Source: 21-14-0-10-47-8 sp966211455 (GTDB taxonomy: Bacteria > Bdellovibrionota > Bdellovibrionia > Bdellovibrionales > Bdellovibrionaceae). From it: DNA of 64,000 bases. The stretch spans positions 124,001 to 188,000 of the forward strand of contig CBIHNI010000008.1 of NCBI GenBank assembly GCA_966211455.1, in the 5' to 3' direction. Below, piece after piece: positions 41,943 through 50,699 of the stretch. Under the pieces are notes generated by a model that worked only from the letters and a program-made list of their open reading frames with translations, did no database searches and had not been told where the DNA came from. Positions within the stretch are counted from its first letter, which is position 1. Each line of letters starts with the position of its first letter. Both the position numbers and the translations under genes were made by a program.

Positions 41943-42563
41943 ATGTTTTTGATTTTCAGACTGATTTTGTTGGTAACAGGTATCGCATTTTTTTCCCTGA
42001 ACAGTTTCGCGGCAAACGAAACCAATCAGTGTGTGTTTTCTTTGAACTGTGAAAATGGCGGAACGAAGTTTTCATTGAAGTTCAAATCGCCAACCAACGA
42101 CTGCACAAACGACGACATGCAGATCTCCTACGAAAAATCGAAAAAAAGCCAGAATCTGGGATTGCCAAAAGCTTGGTACATGTACACGCCTCACATCGCA
42201 AAAATCCAGAACTCGATTTGCAAAAGCACCGAAAAAGGTGACTTGGATTTTGCTGCCTATTCGGTGAATCCAACGCAGGCCATGTTCTTTGTGAAAAAAT
42301 CAAATCGTCCGGGTCTGGATCAGGTCGTGGCCGTTTTGATGAACAGCAAGAATGGAAAAGTTCTCGACACAAAATTGCTAGGTACTTCGAAGAATCAGTA
42401 CGTCGCCGTTTTGAAATCGGGTAAGGGTTTTAAAACCCGCATCGTCAACGATGCCTTGTCGTTTCATGACGAGGTCGCATGCGATTGCGATGCGCCCTTC
42501 GTCGATGATTGGCTTCAAGTTTCAGTCAATAACAACAAAATCGAAACCGAGTGGATGAAATAA
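41943..42563 (+). CDS. Secreted hypothetical protein
   Basis: 206 residues. Signal peptide about 1-24 (LILLVTGIAFFSLNSFA). Six or more Cys (QCVFSLNC, NDC, SICK, ACDCDAPF) suggest a disulfide-linked periplasmic protein. GGAGAAG precedes the ATG. No family recognised. It converges with the DoxX gene. Confidence 0.72.
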   Translation: MFLIFRLILLVTGIAFFSLNSFAANETNQCVFSLNCENGGTKFSLKFKSPTNDCTNDDMQISYEKSKKSQNLGLPKAWYMYTPHIAKIQNSICKSTEKGDLDFAAYSVNPTQAMFFVKKSNRPGLDQVVAVLMNSKNGKVLDTKLLGTSKNQYVAVLKSGKGFKTRIVNDALSFHDEVACDCDAPFVDDWLQVSVNNNKIETEWMK

Positions 42564-42565
42564 AA

Positions 42566-42943
42566 TCAGTGCTTGTGGAAAAGCGCTTTGATCTTCGCAC
42601 TGTAAGGCGAGAAGAAAGCCAGGTACACTTCCAAAGCGCCAATGATCACGGCTAGAACCAAGCCTTCTGGTGCCAAGAACGCGTGGATCAAGAAGATATT
42701 CAAGATGATCGGTGCTAACACCACCAAAGCCAAGGGTACGAACCAGCCGCTCAGAAGCATGAGCCCCGTGACGATCTCGGTCCCTTTCAATAAGTAGAAA
42801 AAGTACTGGGTTGCGGCCATCCCTTTAAAGAAATCAGCCATTGGGCCTTCCATCGGTGGCGGGGTGGTAAAGAAAAATGCGACTCCGGAACCAAAGAAAA
42901 CCAAACCTAAAAGAATGCGGGCGATCATCGGTAGTTTACTCAT
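42566..42943 (-). CDS. DoxX-family membrane protein
   Basis: 125 residues, four predicted membrane segments (about 6-25, 46-64, 67-85, 92-112). Closer to classical DoxX than the other two in the window (ARILLGLVFFGSGVAFFF). It follows the GGCT-like gene by 15 bases in one operon, so it may belong to glutathione or thiol metabolism. Confidence 0.9.
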   Translation of the reverse strand: MSKLPMIARILLGLVFFGSGVAFFFTTPPPMEGPMADFFKGMAATQYFFYLLKGTEIVTGLMLLSGWFVPLALVVLAPIILNIFLIHAFLAPEGLVLAVIIGALEVYLAFFSPYSAKIKALFHKH

Positions 42944-42958
42944 AAAAGTGTGTCCTCC

Positions 42959-43486
42959 TTAAGGATTCATCCATGATTTTACGCGTGCAATGTAGTCGGC
43001 GGGTAGTCCAGAGCTTTCGGCCCCGCGAGCCAGCGCTTCGATAAAACCATCGCTGATGGGGCCATCGAAGGTTGCTCTTTGCGGCGAGGTGGTGAAAGCA
43101 ATGGCGTCGATTTCTTTGCCATTGACTTGCACTTTGATGGGCCGTTCGATGCACATGCCGGTCACGAAACCTTCTTTGTGCTGAACCACGGGCCAATCTT
43201 TCGCCGGAATTTCGAACAGCATGCCGTAAACCTTGGAACCTGGCTTATCCACCAAGCCGGCCACACGGCCACCCCACCAACGCGACAGGAAATTAAATTC
43301 CAAATCGATATCTGGCGCCACCGCCAATTTGCCTTCGGGGAGATTAAAGAACTGATAACTGTGCTCATCGCGCCATTCTTCAAAGGCGGCCCGGTCTAAA
43401 ATGGTCGAGTAAGCAAAATACAAACGAGATTTTGTATCAGTAATCGCTTCGCGTGCTTTCATCACAATGTGATAGTGTGCATCCAT
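42959..43486 (-). CDS. Gamma-glutamylcyclotransferase-like (AIG2 fold) protein
   Basis: 175 residues. LYFAYSTILDRAAFEEW and VYGMLFEIPAKDWPVVQHKEG follow the GGCT pattern (YFAYGSNLD ... GVLYEI). The usual G of YGSN is S-T here, so catalysis is uncertain. ATG 43486 is used; an ATG at 43462 is also possible and neither has a clear ribosome site. It is upstream of DoxX. Confidence 0.75.
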   Translation of the reverse strand: MDAHYHIVMKAREAITDTKSRLYFAYSTILDRAAFEEWRDEHSYQFFNLPEGKLAVAPDIDLEFNFLSRWWGGRVAGLVDKPGSKVYGMLFEIPAKDWPVVQHKEGFVTGMCIERPIKVQVNGKEIDAIAFTTSPQRATFDGPISDGFIEALARGAESSGLPADYIARVKSWMNP

Positions 43487-43542
43487 GCCATAAATGTACC
43501 ACGATGAATTTGAATAAGCTAATCTTAACGCCGAGGTGACGT

Positions 43543-44139
43543 ATGTCGAAGACAGTTTTTATTTATCTTCCAGAAGGTTTTGCGGATTGGGAAGGAGCTT
43601 TGCTGATGGCCGAGCTTCGTGAAAGCAAACGATCGCTGAAAATTATTTCTGAAAACGGCGAGCCGGTGATGTCAATCGGCGGAATGAAAGTTTTCGTCGA
43701 AGGCAGTCTGAAAGACATGTCACCTGAAAACACAGAAGCCCTGGTCCTGATCGGCAGCGATTCGTGGGTCGAAGCGCAGAAAAATCAAAAAGTGCTCGAG
43801 ATGGCGAAAGATTTTTACAAGCGCGGGATCATCGTGGCCGGCATTTGTGCCGCGACCGTCGCCTTGGCTCGGATCGGATTGCTCGAGGAAAGAAAACACA
43901 CCAGCAACGATTTGCCGATGCTAAAAAAGATTGTTCCGACATATCGGGGAGACAAGAACTATCAAGAAAAGCTTGCGGTCACCGATGGCAATCTGATCAC
44001 CGCGCCAGGGATCGCGCCGGTGGACTTCACTTTTGAAATCATGAAAGCCATCAACCTTTACAATGAAACCAAACGTCAGCAGTGGTTCGCCATGTTCAAA
44101 CACGGAACGAAACCACCACTGGAATTCTGGACCAGCTAG
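43543..44139 (+). CDS. DJ-1/PfpI-family protein
   Basis: 198 residues. The nucleophile is C102 in VAGICAATVALAR, the family elbow. Y/H partners are not clear. YajL/DJ-1 relatives act as glyoxalases, deglycases or chaperones; this subgroup (AGICAAT) is close to plant-type or YoaZ-like members. It stands alone, with GAGGTGA before the ATG. Confidence 0.9.
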   Translation: MSKTVFIYLPEGFADWEGALLMAELRESKRSLKIISENGEPVMSIGGMKVFVEGSLKDMSPENTEALVLIGSDSWVEAQKNQKVLEMAKDFYKRGIIVAGICAATVALARIGLLEERKHTSNDLPMLKKIVPTYRGDKNYQEKLAVTDGNLITAPGIAPVDFTFEIMKAINLYNETKRQQWFAMFKHGTKPPLEFWTS

Positions 44140-44140
44140 C

Positions 44141-44674
44141 TTACTTCGCCGCTTCGACTTTGGTTTTCAAGGCTGAAAGGCCTTGTTCGAAGCTGCCGCC
44201 AATCATTTTGTCCATATTCATAAAGAGACAAAACACACGGCCGATGATGTTGTTTTCACCTTCAACGGACCATTTGACTTTGCTCGCCGTCCCTTCGCTC
44301 GCGATCGCGATTTGTGCGAATTGAATGCCTTCAAATGGTTTTGTATATTCTAATTTGGTTTTCACCAGTTGATTGGGAACGCTTTCAGTGACGGTCGCAG
44401 AGCCCACGCCCATTTTTCCTTCGCTATTCCATTTAGAGCCTGCACCAACGCCTTCCTCGGGGCCAACATAAGTCATCGTCATCTGAGGATCCATCGAAGC
44501 CCAGGGCATCCACTCGCTTGTTTTTTTCGAATTGTTAATCCAAGGAAAAATAACCTCGGCCGGAGCATTGATCGTGATTTCACGGCTGATGCGATAATCT
44601 TTGGGTTGAACGGCCGCGTAGATGAAGATGGCACCGACGATAACAACAAGACCGACCAGAATTTTAACAAGCAT
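44141..44674 (-). CDS. Membrane-anchored SRPBCC protein (polyketide cyclase 2-like)
   Basis: 177 residues. One membrane segment at 3-23 (KILVGLVVIVGAIFIYAAV), then the SRPBCC fold (ISREITINAPAEVIFPWINN, TSEWMPWASMDP). It follows the TetR gene by 20 bases and is probably controlled by it. Confidence 0.9.
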   Translation of the reverse strand: MLVKILVGLVVIVGAIFIYAAVQPKDYRISREITINAPAEVIFPWINNSKKTSEWMPWASMDPQMTMTYVGPEEGVGAGSKWNSEGKMGVGSATVTESVPNQLVKTKLEYTKPFEGIQFAQIAIASEGTASKVKWSVEGENNIIGRVFCLFMNMDKMIGGSFEQGLSALKTKVEAAK

Positions 44675-44694
44675 GGGTTTCTCCTTATGTGTGG

Positions 44695-45303
44695 TTATTT
44701 TTTAAATAAGAGTTGAACGTAATTTTTGAGATGATCGATGCTTTCGGCAGCCATAGAAGCGTCGCCTTTTGCCTTTGCTAAAATAAAAGCACCTTGAATC
44801 ACGGTTTGTGTATGCAAGGCCAAGCTTTCGGCCGAAACATTTAAATTTGGTTTGTGAAGACGAATGGCTTCTTTCACGTCTGGAACCAAAGTTTCGGCAT
44901 GACCAAAAATGCTGTCTTCGCAGGCTTGGCGAATTTCGGGATTGGACATGTAAGCTTCTTGCACCATGGTTCCGATCAGGCAGGTGAATTCTGGCAGCTT
45001 GCCGCGCAAAAGTTCTTTGCGAAAATCGATGTAACCTAAAAAGCGATCCAGCGGATCTTTATGCCGATGAAACGAGGCTTCGCGAAAAAGTTCTGCGGTT
45101 GTCGTGCTCCAGTGTTGAGCGGCGGCAATAGCCAAAGCTTCTTTCGTATCGAAGTAATGAAAGAAAGATCCTTTGGTCACACCGGCTGTTTCGCAAAGCT
45201 CGTCAACAGTGGTTTGCGAATAACCCTGAGTTCGAATCAAAGAAAAAGCCGCTTTGAGCAGTTTGTCCTTGGCCGTGATTTTTTGGTTCTGGTGGAGAGG
45301 CAT
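44695..45303 (-). CDS. TetR-family repressor
   Basis: 202 residues. The HTH is at about 18-50 (YSQTTVDELCETAGVTKGSFFHYFDTKEAL). I chose ATG 45303 because a perfect palindrome lies just upstream (45311-45332); a start at 45342 would put that operator inside the gene. It forms an operon with the SRPBCC gene and probably represses it. Confidence 0.93.
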   Translation of the reverse strand: MPLHQNQKITAKDKLLKAAFSLIRTQGYSQTTVDELCETAGVTKGSFFHYFDTKEALAIAAAQHWSTTTAELFREASFHRHKDPLDRFLGYIDFRKELLRGKLPEFTCLIGTMVQEAYMSNPEIRQACEDSIFGHAETLVPDVKEAIRLHKPNLNVSAESLALHTQTVIQGAFILAKAKGDASMAAESIDHLKNYVQLLFKK

Positions 45304-45310
45304 ATGAAGA

Positions 45311-45332
45311 ATATACCAACTGGTTGGTATAT
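45311..45332. promoter_or_regulatory. TetR operator
   Basis: Perfect dyad: arms ATATACCAAC and GTTGGTATAT around TG, seven bases before the TetR start codon. Typical autoregulatory TetR site. Confidence 0.8.
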
Positions 45333-45445
45333 TTGCAAGCATTTTTATAAGATATTGAAATTACTTGGATAAGTGATCGATCTGGGTTGGTGAAATCTCA
45401 TTTTTTATTACTCGCCACAGCTGATTTGGATACAGCGAAGGCCGT

Positions 45446-45505
45446 CCGTCCATGGAGGGCTGCCTGCCGGCCGTCGTGGCCGGAAGTAAGCCTTCTCATG
45501 GACGG
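45446..45505. repeat. 60-base nested hairpin element
   Basis: Outer arms CCGTCCATG / CATGGACGG, middle arms GAGGGCT / AGCCTTC (one G-T pair on the RNA), inner arms CCGGCC / GGCCGG with loop GTCGT. It lies in the 275-bp spacer between the TetR promoter and the end of the double-SRPBCC gene. It has no T-run. It could be a processed RNA, a REP-like element or a two-way attenuator. Confidence 0.5.
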
Positions 45506-45578
45506 AAATACTGCCAATTACCTTCGGCACCGCTGTGCTTGAGAGAATCCGTCCACACGGCCGAGGGGGCAAGAATGC

Positions 45579-46535
45579 CTATTCCGCACTTTCTAAGTAC
45601 TCTTCCAACTTATCAAATGACCCGGTCCAGCCTTGGGTCATGCCGGCGCGTTCGTTGATGAATGTTTTCATCTCTTCGGCGGAAACATTTCCCATTGGTT
45701 CCCATAACACGGTCACGCGCGTGTGCTCGTCATCTTCGGCGACGATGGTGATCGTGGTGTGCATGGTTTCGGGCCACGTCGGGACCATCGGGTGTCGGGT
45801 GATACTCTGATTTTCATCGCAGAAGTTTTGCGTGTAAACGATGCGATCAGTTCTTTGCAGCTCTTTGTAATGGATCTGTCCAAACATTTTTAAACCCGCA
45901 TCGAATTTCATGGCAAAGAAGCCGACGCCGCCCGGACGGATATCGGCTTTGATGAATTCCATATTGGCACCCTTCGGCGCCAACCACTGCGAGAAATGTT
46001 TTGGATTCGTCCACATGTCATACATGGTCGCTGGATCCGTGTGGAAAGTTCGGTTGATAAAGAATTTTTCTTTTCCGGTTTTGTCCTTTTCCAAGAACTC
46101 GCCCAGACGGTCCCAGGTTCCGTCACCGCCGGCACTTTTAACAAATTTTCGAGTTTGCTCGGCCGCTTCCGCCGTCGGCAAGGCCATGGTCATTTCCATT
46201 TTGGTCTTGCCTTTGACGTCGGTGAAGTTCACGGTGACGCGGAAAAGGGGCGGGCGGTCGTCGTTTCCGCCGTGGTCGTAGACCAGACGCTGATACTTTT
46301 CGACTTCGTGATAAATCGTTTTATTTTCCCAGTTGGTGCCATCGGGTCCATGCATGGTGTATGCCCAGTGACCGCCGGGACGAAGATCTTTGCTGTGAGT
46401 GGTGATGGTAAATCCACGTGGGCCCCACCACTGCGCGACTTGTTTCGGATCGGTCCATGCATCCCAGACGGCTTTTACAGGGGCGTCGTAGATACGATTG
46501 ATGGTCAGCTCATTCGGTTTTCTTTTTGAGGCCAT
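45579..46535 (-). CDS. Tandem double SRPBCC (AHSA1-like) protein
   Basis: 318 residues with two SRPBCC domains: 1-150 (IYDAPVKAVWDAWTDPKQVAQWWGPRGF) and about 155-318 (TFHTDPATMYDMWTNPKHFSQWLAPKG). It overlaps the ArsR gene by 26 bases and is translated after it. ArsR-SRPBCC pairs are common, probably for sensing and disposing of hydrophobic ligands. Confidence 0.93.
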   Translation of the reverse strand: MASKRKPNELTINRIYDAPVKAVWDAWTDPKQVAQWWGPRGFTITTHSKDLRPGGHWAYTMHGPDGTNWENKTIYHEVEKYQRLVYDHGGNDDRPPLFRVTVNFTDVKGKTKMEMTMALPTAEAAEQTRKFVKSAGGDGTWDRLGEFLEKDKTGKEKFFINRTFHTDPATMYDMWTNPKHFSQWLAPKGANMEFIKADIRPGGVGFFAMKFDAGLKMFGQIHYKELQRTDRIVYTQNFCDENQSITRHPMVPTWPETMHTTITIVAEDDEHTRVTVLWEPMGNVSAEEMKTFINERAGMTQGWTGSFDKLEEYLESAE

Positions 46536-46911
46536 GGCGTTTTCCTTTTTTTGATTTGGTTTTCTTCTCTTTTTTTTCAGCAGTGACTGTTTTTAGGTAA
46601 GCATCCAGGCGATCGAAGCTTTCTTCCCAGAACTGGCGGTAATGATCCATCCAATCGGCCACATCCTTCAGACCCGATCCGTTCAGCTTGCAGGGGCGCC
46701 ACTGGGCTTCGCGGGTTTTGGTGATCAGTCCGGCCTTTTCTAAAACCTTAAGATGCTTGGTGATGGCGGGAAGACTCATCTCTTTTAGAAAAGGCCGCGC
46801 CAGATCGCTGACATTGGCCTCGCCTTCCGACAGGCGCGCCAGCATCGCTCGCCTTGTCGGATCGGCCAAGGCGGCAAAAGTGAGACTGAGAGAATCTGGT
46901 TGGGCATTCAT
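46510..46911 (-). CDS. ArsR-family repressor with Lys-rich tail
   Basis: 133 residues. The winged HTH (SDLARPFLKEMSLPAITKHLKVLEKAGLITKTREAQWRPCKLN) lacks the CxC metal pair, so it belongs to the non-metal group found beside SRPBCC genes. The last 25 residues are nearly all Lys and Glu. A perfect palindrome lies 11 bases upstream. Confidence 0.92.
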   Translation of the reverse strand: MNAQPDSLSLTFAALADPTRRAMLARLSEGEANVSDLARPFLKEMSLPAITKHLKVLEKAGLITKTREAQWRPCKLNGSGLKDVADWMDHYRQFWEESFDRLDAYLKTVTAEKKEKKTKSKKGKRHGLKKKTE

Positions 46912-46922
46912 ATTTCACCTAA

Positions 46923-46936
46923 CGGTTAATTAACCG
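46923..46936. promoter_or_regulatory. ArsR operator
   Basis: Perfect 14-bp palindrome CGGTTAATTAACCG just before the ArsR start codon; likely autoregulatory. Confidence 0.7.
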
Positions 46937-47091
46937 ATAAGTTAAGTATCGGAGGATTTCTGAAGAAAGTCAAGCGGTCGATATTTGTCTAATAGATTCA
47001 GCATGTTAGAGAATTATCGAGGCCCATGACCACACGCGGATTTGCTTTCGAAGACAGAAAATTTAGGATGAGAACTGAAAGAGGTGGCTCC

Positions 47092-47958
47092 ATGAACAAG
47101 ACGGCTGCAATTCAGGATGTTTCGGATACTTCATTTTGGGTGGCTCATTACCGCGCGATCGAAACGGAACGAAAGGATGCTCTTTTCAAAGATCCATTTG
47201 CCAAGAAACTAGTGGGCGAGCGGGGAGAAAGAATCGCGGCGTCGATGGCCAACATCAGCCGCTACACGCAGTGGTCCGTTGTTTCACGGACGCTGATCAT
47301 CGATCGTATGATTGAAAAATTCATTCAAGAAGGTGGCGAGGCGGTTGTGAATCTGGGGGCCGGGTTGGATGCCAGACCCTATCGCATGAACCTGCCGGCC
47401 AATTTTCAGTGGGTCGAAGCGGATTATCCAAATATCATCCGTCACAAACAGCAGATCCTGCAAAACGAAAAACCAAAATGCCAGTTAAAACGCGTCGAAG
47501 TGGATTTGGCTGATGCAAATGCACGAAAGGATTTTTTCAGATCTGTGGTGCCGGCGGCAAAGAAAGTTTTGATCTTAACGGAAGGCGTGATTCCTTATCT
47601 CAGTCCCGAACAGGTTTCAGATCTGGCAAAAGATTTGCTGTCCGAACCCCGATTTATTTATTGGATCACCGAGTACTTTCATCCCAAAGTATATCGCTAC
47701 ATGAAATCAACCTTGCGCACGCAAAAAATGAAGAACGCACCTTTCAAATTTTATCCGGATGATTGGTTTGGCTTTTTCAAAATTTTAGGATGGGTCGAGA
47801 AAGAAACAAAATTCAACGGCGATATCGCAGTTGAATTCAAACGCACGCCACCGATGCCCTTTATCGCGAAATTGGTTTTCCCATTGCTACCAGAGAAGGT
47901 AAAAACCGAAGCCCGTCATATGACGGGCTATGTGTTGTTTCAGCGATCGGGTGTCTAG
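47092..47958 (+). CDS. SAM-dependent methyltransferase, leucine carboxyl methyltransferase (PPM1) type
   Basis: 288 residues. DTSFWVAHYRAIETER, then FKDPFAKKLVG and VVNLGAGLDARPYRMN (motif I) are typical of the TIGR00027/LCMT group. The role is unknown; members in bacteria often methylate secondary metabolites. GAGGTGG lies before ATG 47092. It converges with the MATE gene. Confidence 0.9.
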   Translation: MNKTAAIQDVSDTSFWVAHYRAIETERKDALFKDPFAKKLVGERGERIAASMANISRYTQWSVVSRTLIIDRMIEKFIQEGGEAVVNLGAGLDARPYRMNLPANFQWVEADYPNIIRHKQQILQNEKPKCQLKRVEVDLADANARKDFFRSVVPAAKKVLILTEGVIPYLSPEQVSDLAKDLLSEPRFIYWITEYFHPKVYRYMKSTLRTQKMKNAPFKFYPDDWFGFFKILGWVEKETKFNGDIAVEFKRTPPMPFIAKLVFPLLPEKVKTEARHMTGYVLFQRSGV

Positions 47959-47959
47959 A

Positions 47960-49336
47960 TCAAACTTGGACTTCGCGCCATTTGCCTTTTTTAAAGTACA
48001 ACCATGCGACCAGTGTCAGCAGCACATGTGACACGGGGATCACGACCATGGCACCCAATGCCTTCAGTTCGGTGTGATGAACCAAGAAGTAAGCCAGTGG
48101 AATCTGGAAGATCCAGAAACACAGAATATTGATTCGGGTTGGGGTTTTGGTATCGCCGGCACCGTTCAGCGATTGTGTCAGCACCATCGAAACGCCGTAG
48201 AAAATAAATCCCGAAGCGATGATACGAAGACCTTCGACACCGTAAGTGAAAACTTCTGGATCATGCGTGAAGATTCCGATGATCGGCTCGGCCAGCGCGA
48301 TCAAGAAGATCGTGACCGCGATCATAAAATAAGTGGCGTATTTTGCCGTGATGCGGACACTTTGCTCGGCGCGGTCGTACTGTTTGGCGCCTAAGTTTTG
48401 TCCCATCAACGTGGCGGCGGCATTGCTTAAGCCCCAGGCCGGCAAAATAAAGAAAACAAAGTTTCGAAATGCAATCTGGTATCCGGCCGATGCCACGGTA
48501 CCGCCAGTTTCGGCCACCCACGCGGTCAGAAGAATCCAGCTGCCACTGCCGATCAAAAACTGAATCGAAGCCGGCCATGCGATCGAGAAAATACTTTTGA
48601 TCACGGTCATATCAAAGCCGAAATGTCGACGGTGGAATTTCAAACGACCATCGCCTTTCATCAGATGATAACACTGATAAACGACCCCAGCAGAGCGGCC
48701 CAACACGGTCGCAACGGCGGCGCCCGTCAATCCGTGGTAATGGATCAAGATCGGACACAGGATGATGTTGACGCCGCTTGCGATCCACAAGCTTTTCATC
48801 GCCATTGCGGCATCGCCCACACCGCGGAAGATCCCGTTGATCAGGAACAAAAGCAAGATTGCCAAGTTTCCACCCAGCATGATGCGGGCGAACATCGTGC
48901 CTTCGCGGACGACCTCGGCGCTGGCACCCATGGCTTTCAGAATATCGGACGCAAAATAAACGCCGATACCGGTGATGAAAAGCGAAACCAGAAAGGCAAT
49001 AAAGATCGACTGCGCACCAGCGTGGGCGGCAGCTTCGTCATTCTTTTCACCCGTACGACGAGCCACCACGGCCGCAGCACCGGTGCTCAGTCCAATGGCG
49101 ATCGAATAGACGATGGTCACCACCGATTCCGTCAGTCCGACGGTTGCAATCGCGTTTGGCCCTAAGCCGCTGACGAAATACATGTCGACCACGGCAAAGA
49201 CGCTTTCCAGCCCCAATTCTAAAATCATCGGGATGGCCAGAAGAATGACCGCTTGAGAGATGTCACCTTGAGTATAGTCGTGATGTTCGCCCTTAAGGGC
49301 CTGCTTCAGTGTTGCGAGCCAATTTTGTTTCTGCAT
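47960..49336 (-). CDS. MATE-family multidrug efflux transporter
   Basis: 458 residues, twelve membrane segments in two bundles (starts ISQAVILLAIPMILELGLESVFAVVDMYFVSGLG; second half ITAKYATYFMIAVTIFLIAL). MATE pumps export drugs with Na+ or H+. No regulator is adjacent. It ends one base from the methyltransferase stop, tail to tail. Confidence 0.93.
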   Translation of the reverse strand: MQKQNWLATLKQALKGEHHDYTQGDISQAVILLAIPMILELGLESVFAVVDMYFVSGLGPNAIATVGLTESVVTIVYSIAIGLSTGAAAVVARRTGEKNDEAAAHAGAQSIFIAFLVSLFITGIGVYFASDILKAMGASAEVVREGTMFARIMLGGNLAILLLFLINGIFRGVGDAAMAMKSLWIASGVNIILCPILIHYHGLTGAAVATVLGRSAGVVYQCYHLMKGDGRLKFHRRHFGFDMTVIKSIFSIAWPASIQFLIGSGSWILLTAWVAETGGTVASAGYQIAFRNFVFFILPAWGLSNAAATLMGQNLGAKQYDRAEQSVRITAKYATYFMIAVTIFLIALAEPIIGIFTHDPEVFTYGVEGLRIIASGFIFYGVSMVLTQSLNGAGDTKTPTRINILCFWIFQIPLAYFLVHHTELKALGAMVVIPVSHVLLTLVAWLYFKKGKWREVQV

Positions 49337-49382
49337 CGTCGAAAGATAAATGTTTTGGAAAACTTTGTCTCGTTATTTTCGG

Positions 49383-49685
49383 TCAGTCTAGACCCAACAA
49401 AGCTTTGCAGGACTCCATTTCGGCATTGATTTTGGCGATCGAGCGCTGCAGTTGTTTGATCTCTGGCTCGTCTAGACCCCGCTCTAGGGCGGCAATCACC
49501 ATTGGATGCTTTTTCAACCAGGCGCCCTGGCGGGCGGCATAGGTTTCAGGAATTCCCGAGCGCAGGGCCGCTTGTCGAGCATTTCCATCGACCAGATATT
49601 CGGAAATGAACTTCAGGGTTTCTAGGGTCAGGATGTGGCGGTGAGCTTTCAATCGGGAAGAAAATCCCATTTGTCGAATTCGCAT
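49383..49685 (-). CDS. Phage terminase small-subunit-like protein (orphan)
   Basis: 100 residues. LKFISEYLVDGNARQAALRSGIPETYAARQGAWLKKHPMV is the HTH (DNA-recognition) part of Terminase_2 small subunits, and the end is a coiled helix (EIKQLQRSIAKINAEMESC). No other phage gene is next to it, so it is either a lone remnant or a domesticated DNA-binding protein. Confidence 0.7.
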   Translation of the reverse strand: MRIRQMGFSSRLKAHRHILTLETLKFISEYLVDGNARQAALRSGIPETYAARQGAWLKKHPMVIAALERGLDEPEIKQLQRSIAKINAEMESCKALLGLD

Positions 49686-49881
49686 AGTGGACTCAGGCTA
49701 ACAAACCCAGGGATGGGCACACAAGCGCGATGTCTAGAGATTTGACAGGTTTATTTTTCCGGCGATCTAAATGCACGAGTTCCGTTCTGTTTCTGACAAA
49801 AAGAGATGGGATTTTTTGTGAAAATCAGATTCCCCGGCTGGGGGAAAAAGATTCGGTATACTGCGAGATCACGAGGTCTTT

Positions 49882-50499
49882 ATGCGAAATACGTGGATGA
49901 CGGTTGCTGTGATTTTGGTTTCCTTTGCGGCCCTTGCTGGCGGCGATAGCACAGAATCCCAAATGATCGATCAAGAGGTTCGTTCGGTCACCGGAATCCA
50001 AGACCTTTCGGAGGCCTGCGTGCTGAAGGCGCAAAAGGCACCGAAGCAAAATCCATCGGCCTATTTGGTCGTGCGTATGAAATCTGAAAGTGTCGCCAAA
50101 GATATTTCAAAGGGTCTGGCCCGACTGTCGCCTTCGCAAAGAGATCACAGCCGTATCGTGATCAAGCATCAGCGTGTTTTCAACTGCATGGATCTGCCGG
50201 TCCCGGACACCAAGACCGATCGAATCAATTACGTAATGGATGCGGCTGGAAACGTGTACCTGTTTGACGAATTCACTTTTGAAAAGGTCCGTCACTCGAG
50301 CATCTTGTGGAAGACGGAAGGGGGAACGGTGCAAGGAGACGACGTCGCTTCCGCCGGTGAGATCAAGATCAAAGATCAAATGATCGTGATGCTGAATTCA
50401 AGCAGCGGTCATTATCCGACTTCCGGTACGGTTTTTCATCAAGTTCGCAAAGAGCTTTCAGATGTGCTAGTGAACGGCGCGGTCCGAGACACCAAGTAA
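49882..50499 (+). CDS. Secreted hypothetical protein
   Basis: 205 residues. Signal peptide about 1-19 (TVAVILVSFAALAGG). Two Cys (SEACVLK, FNCMD) may bond. The mature part is alpha-beta, with a FDEFTFEKVRHSSILWKTEGGTV centre. Family not recognised. Confidence 0.7.
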   Translation: MRNTWMTVAVILVSFAALAGGDSTESQMIDQEVRSVTGIQDLSEACVLKAQKAPKQNPSAYLVVRMKSESVAKDISKGLARLSPSQRDHSRIVIKHQRVFNCMDLPVPDTKTDRINYVMDAAGNVYLFDEFTFEKVRHSSILWKTEGGTVQGDDVASAGEIKIKDQMIVMLNSSSGHYPTSGTVFHQVRKELSDVLVNGAVRDTK

Positions 50500-50699
50500 C
50501 CGAGATCCAGAATCTATCATTCTTGTCGAAGAGCACCTCAGTTGAGCAGAAGCATTTTCGGGATACTTGCTAAAGGCTCGAGGAGAATGTCCCCGCTGAT
50601 CTAAATGAACTGTATCAAGTTTGCCGCAAATGCTGTGGCATGGCTCTTGTAAAATATAATGTCAGCTACTGGCGGCTTGAAGGCGCAAGGAGATGTAGG

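Noticed and set aside
48623..49165. Long open frame antisense to the MATE gene
   Set aside because: It lies fully inside a well-supported membrane transporter gene and its translation is low-complexity and His/Asp/Gln-rich, typical of an antisense shadow.
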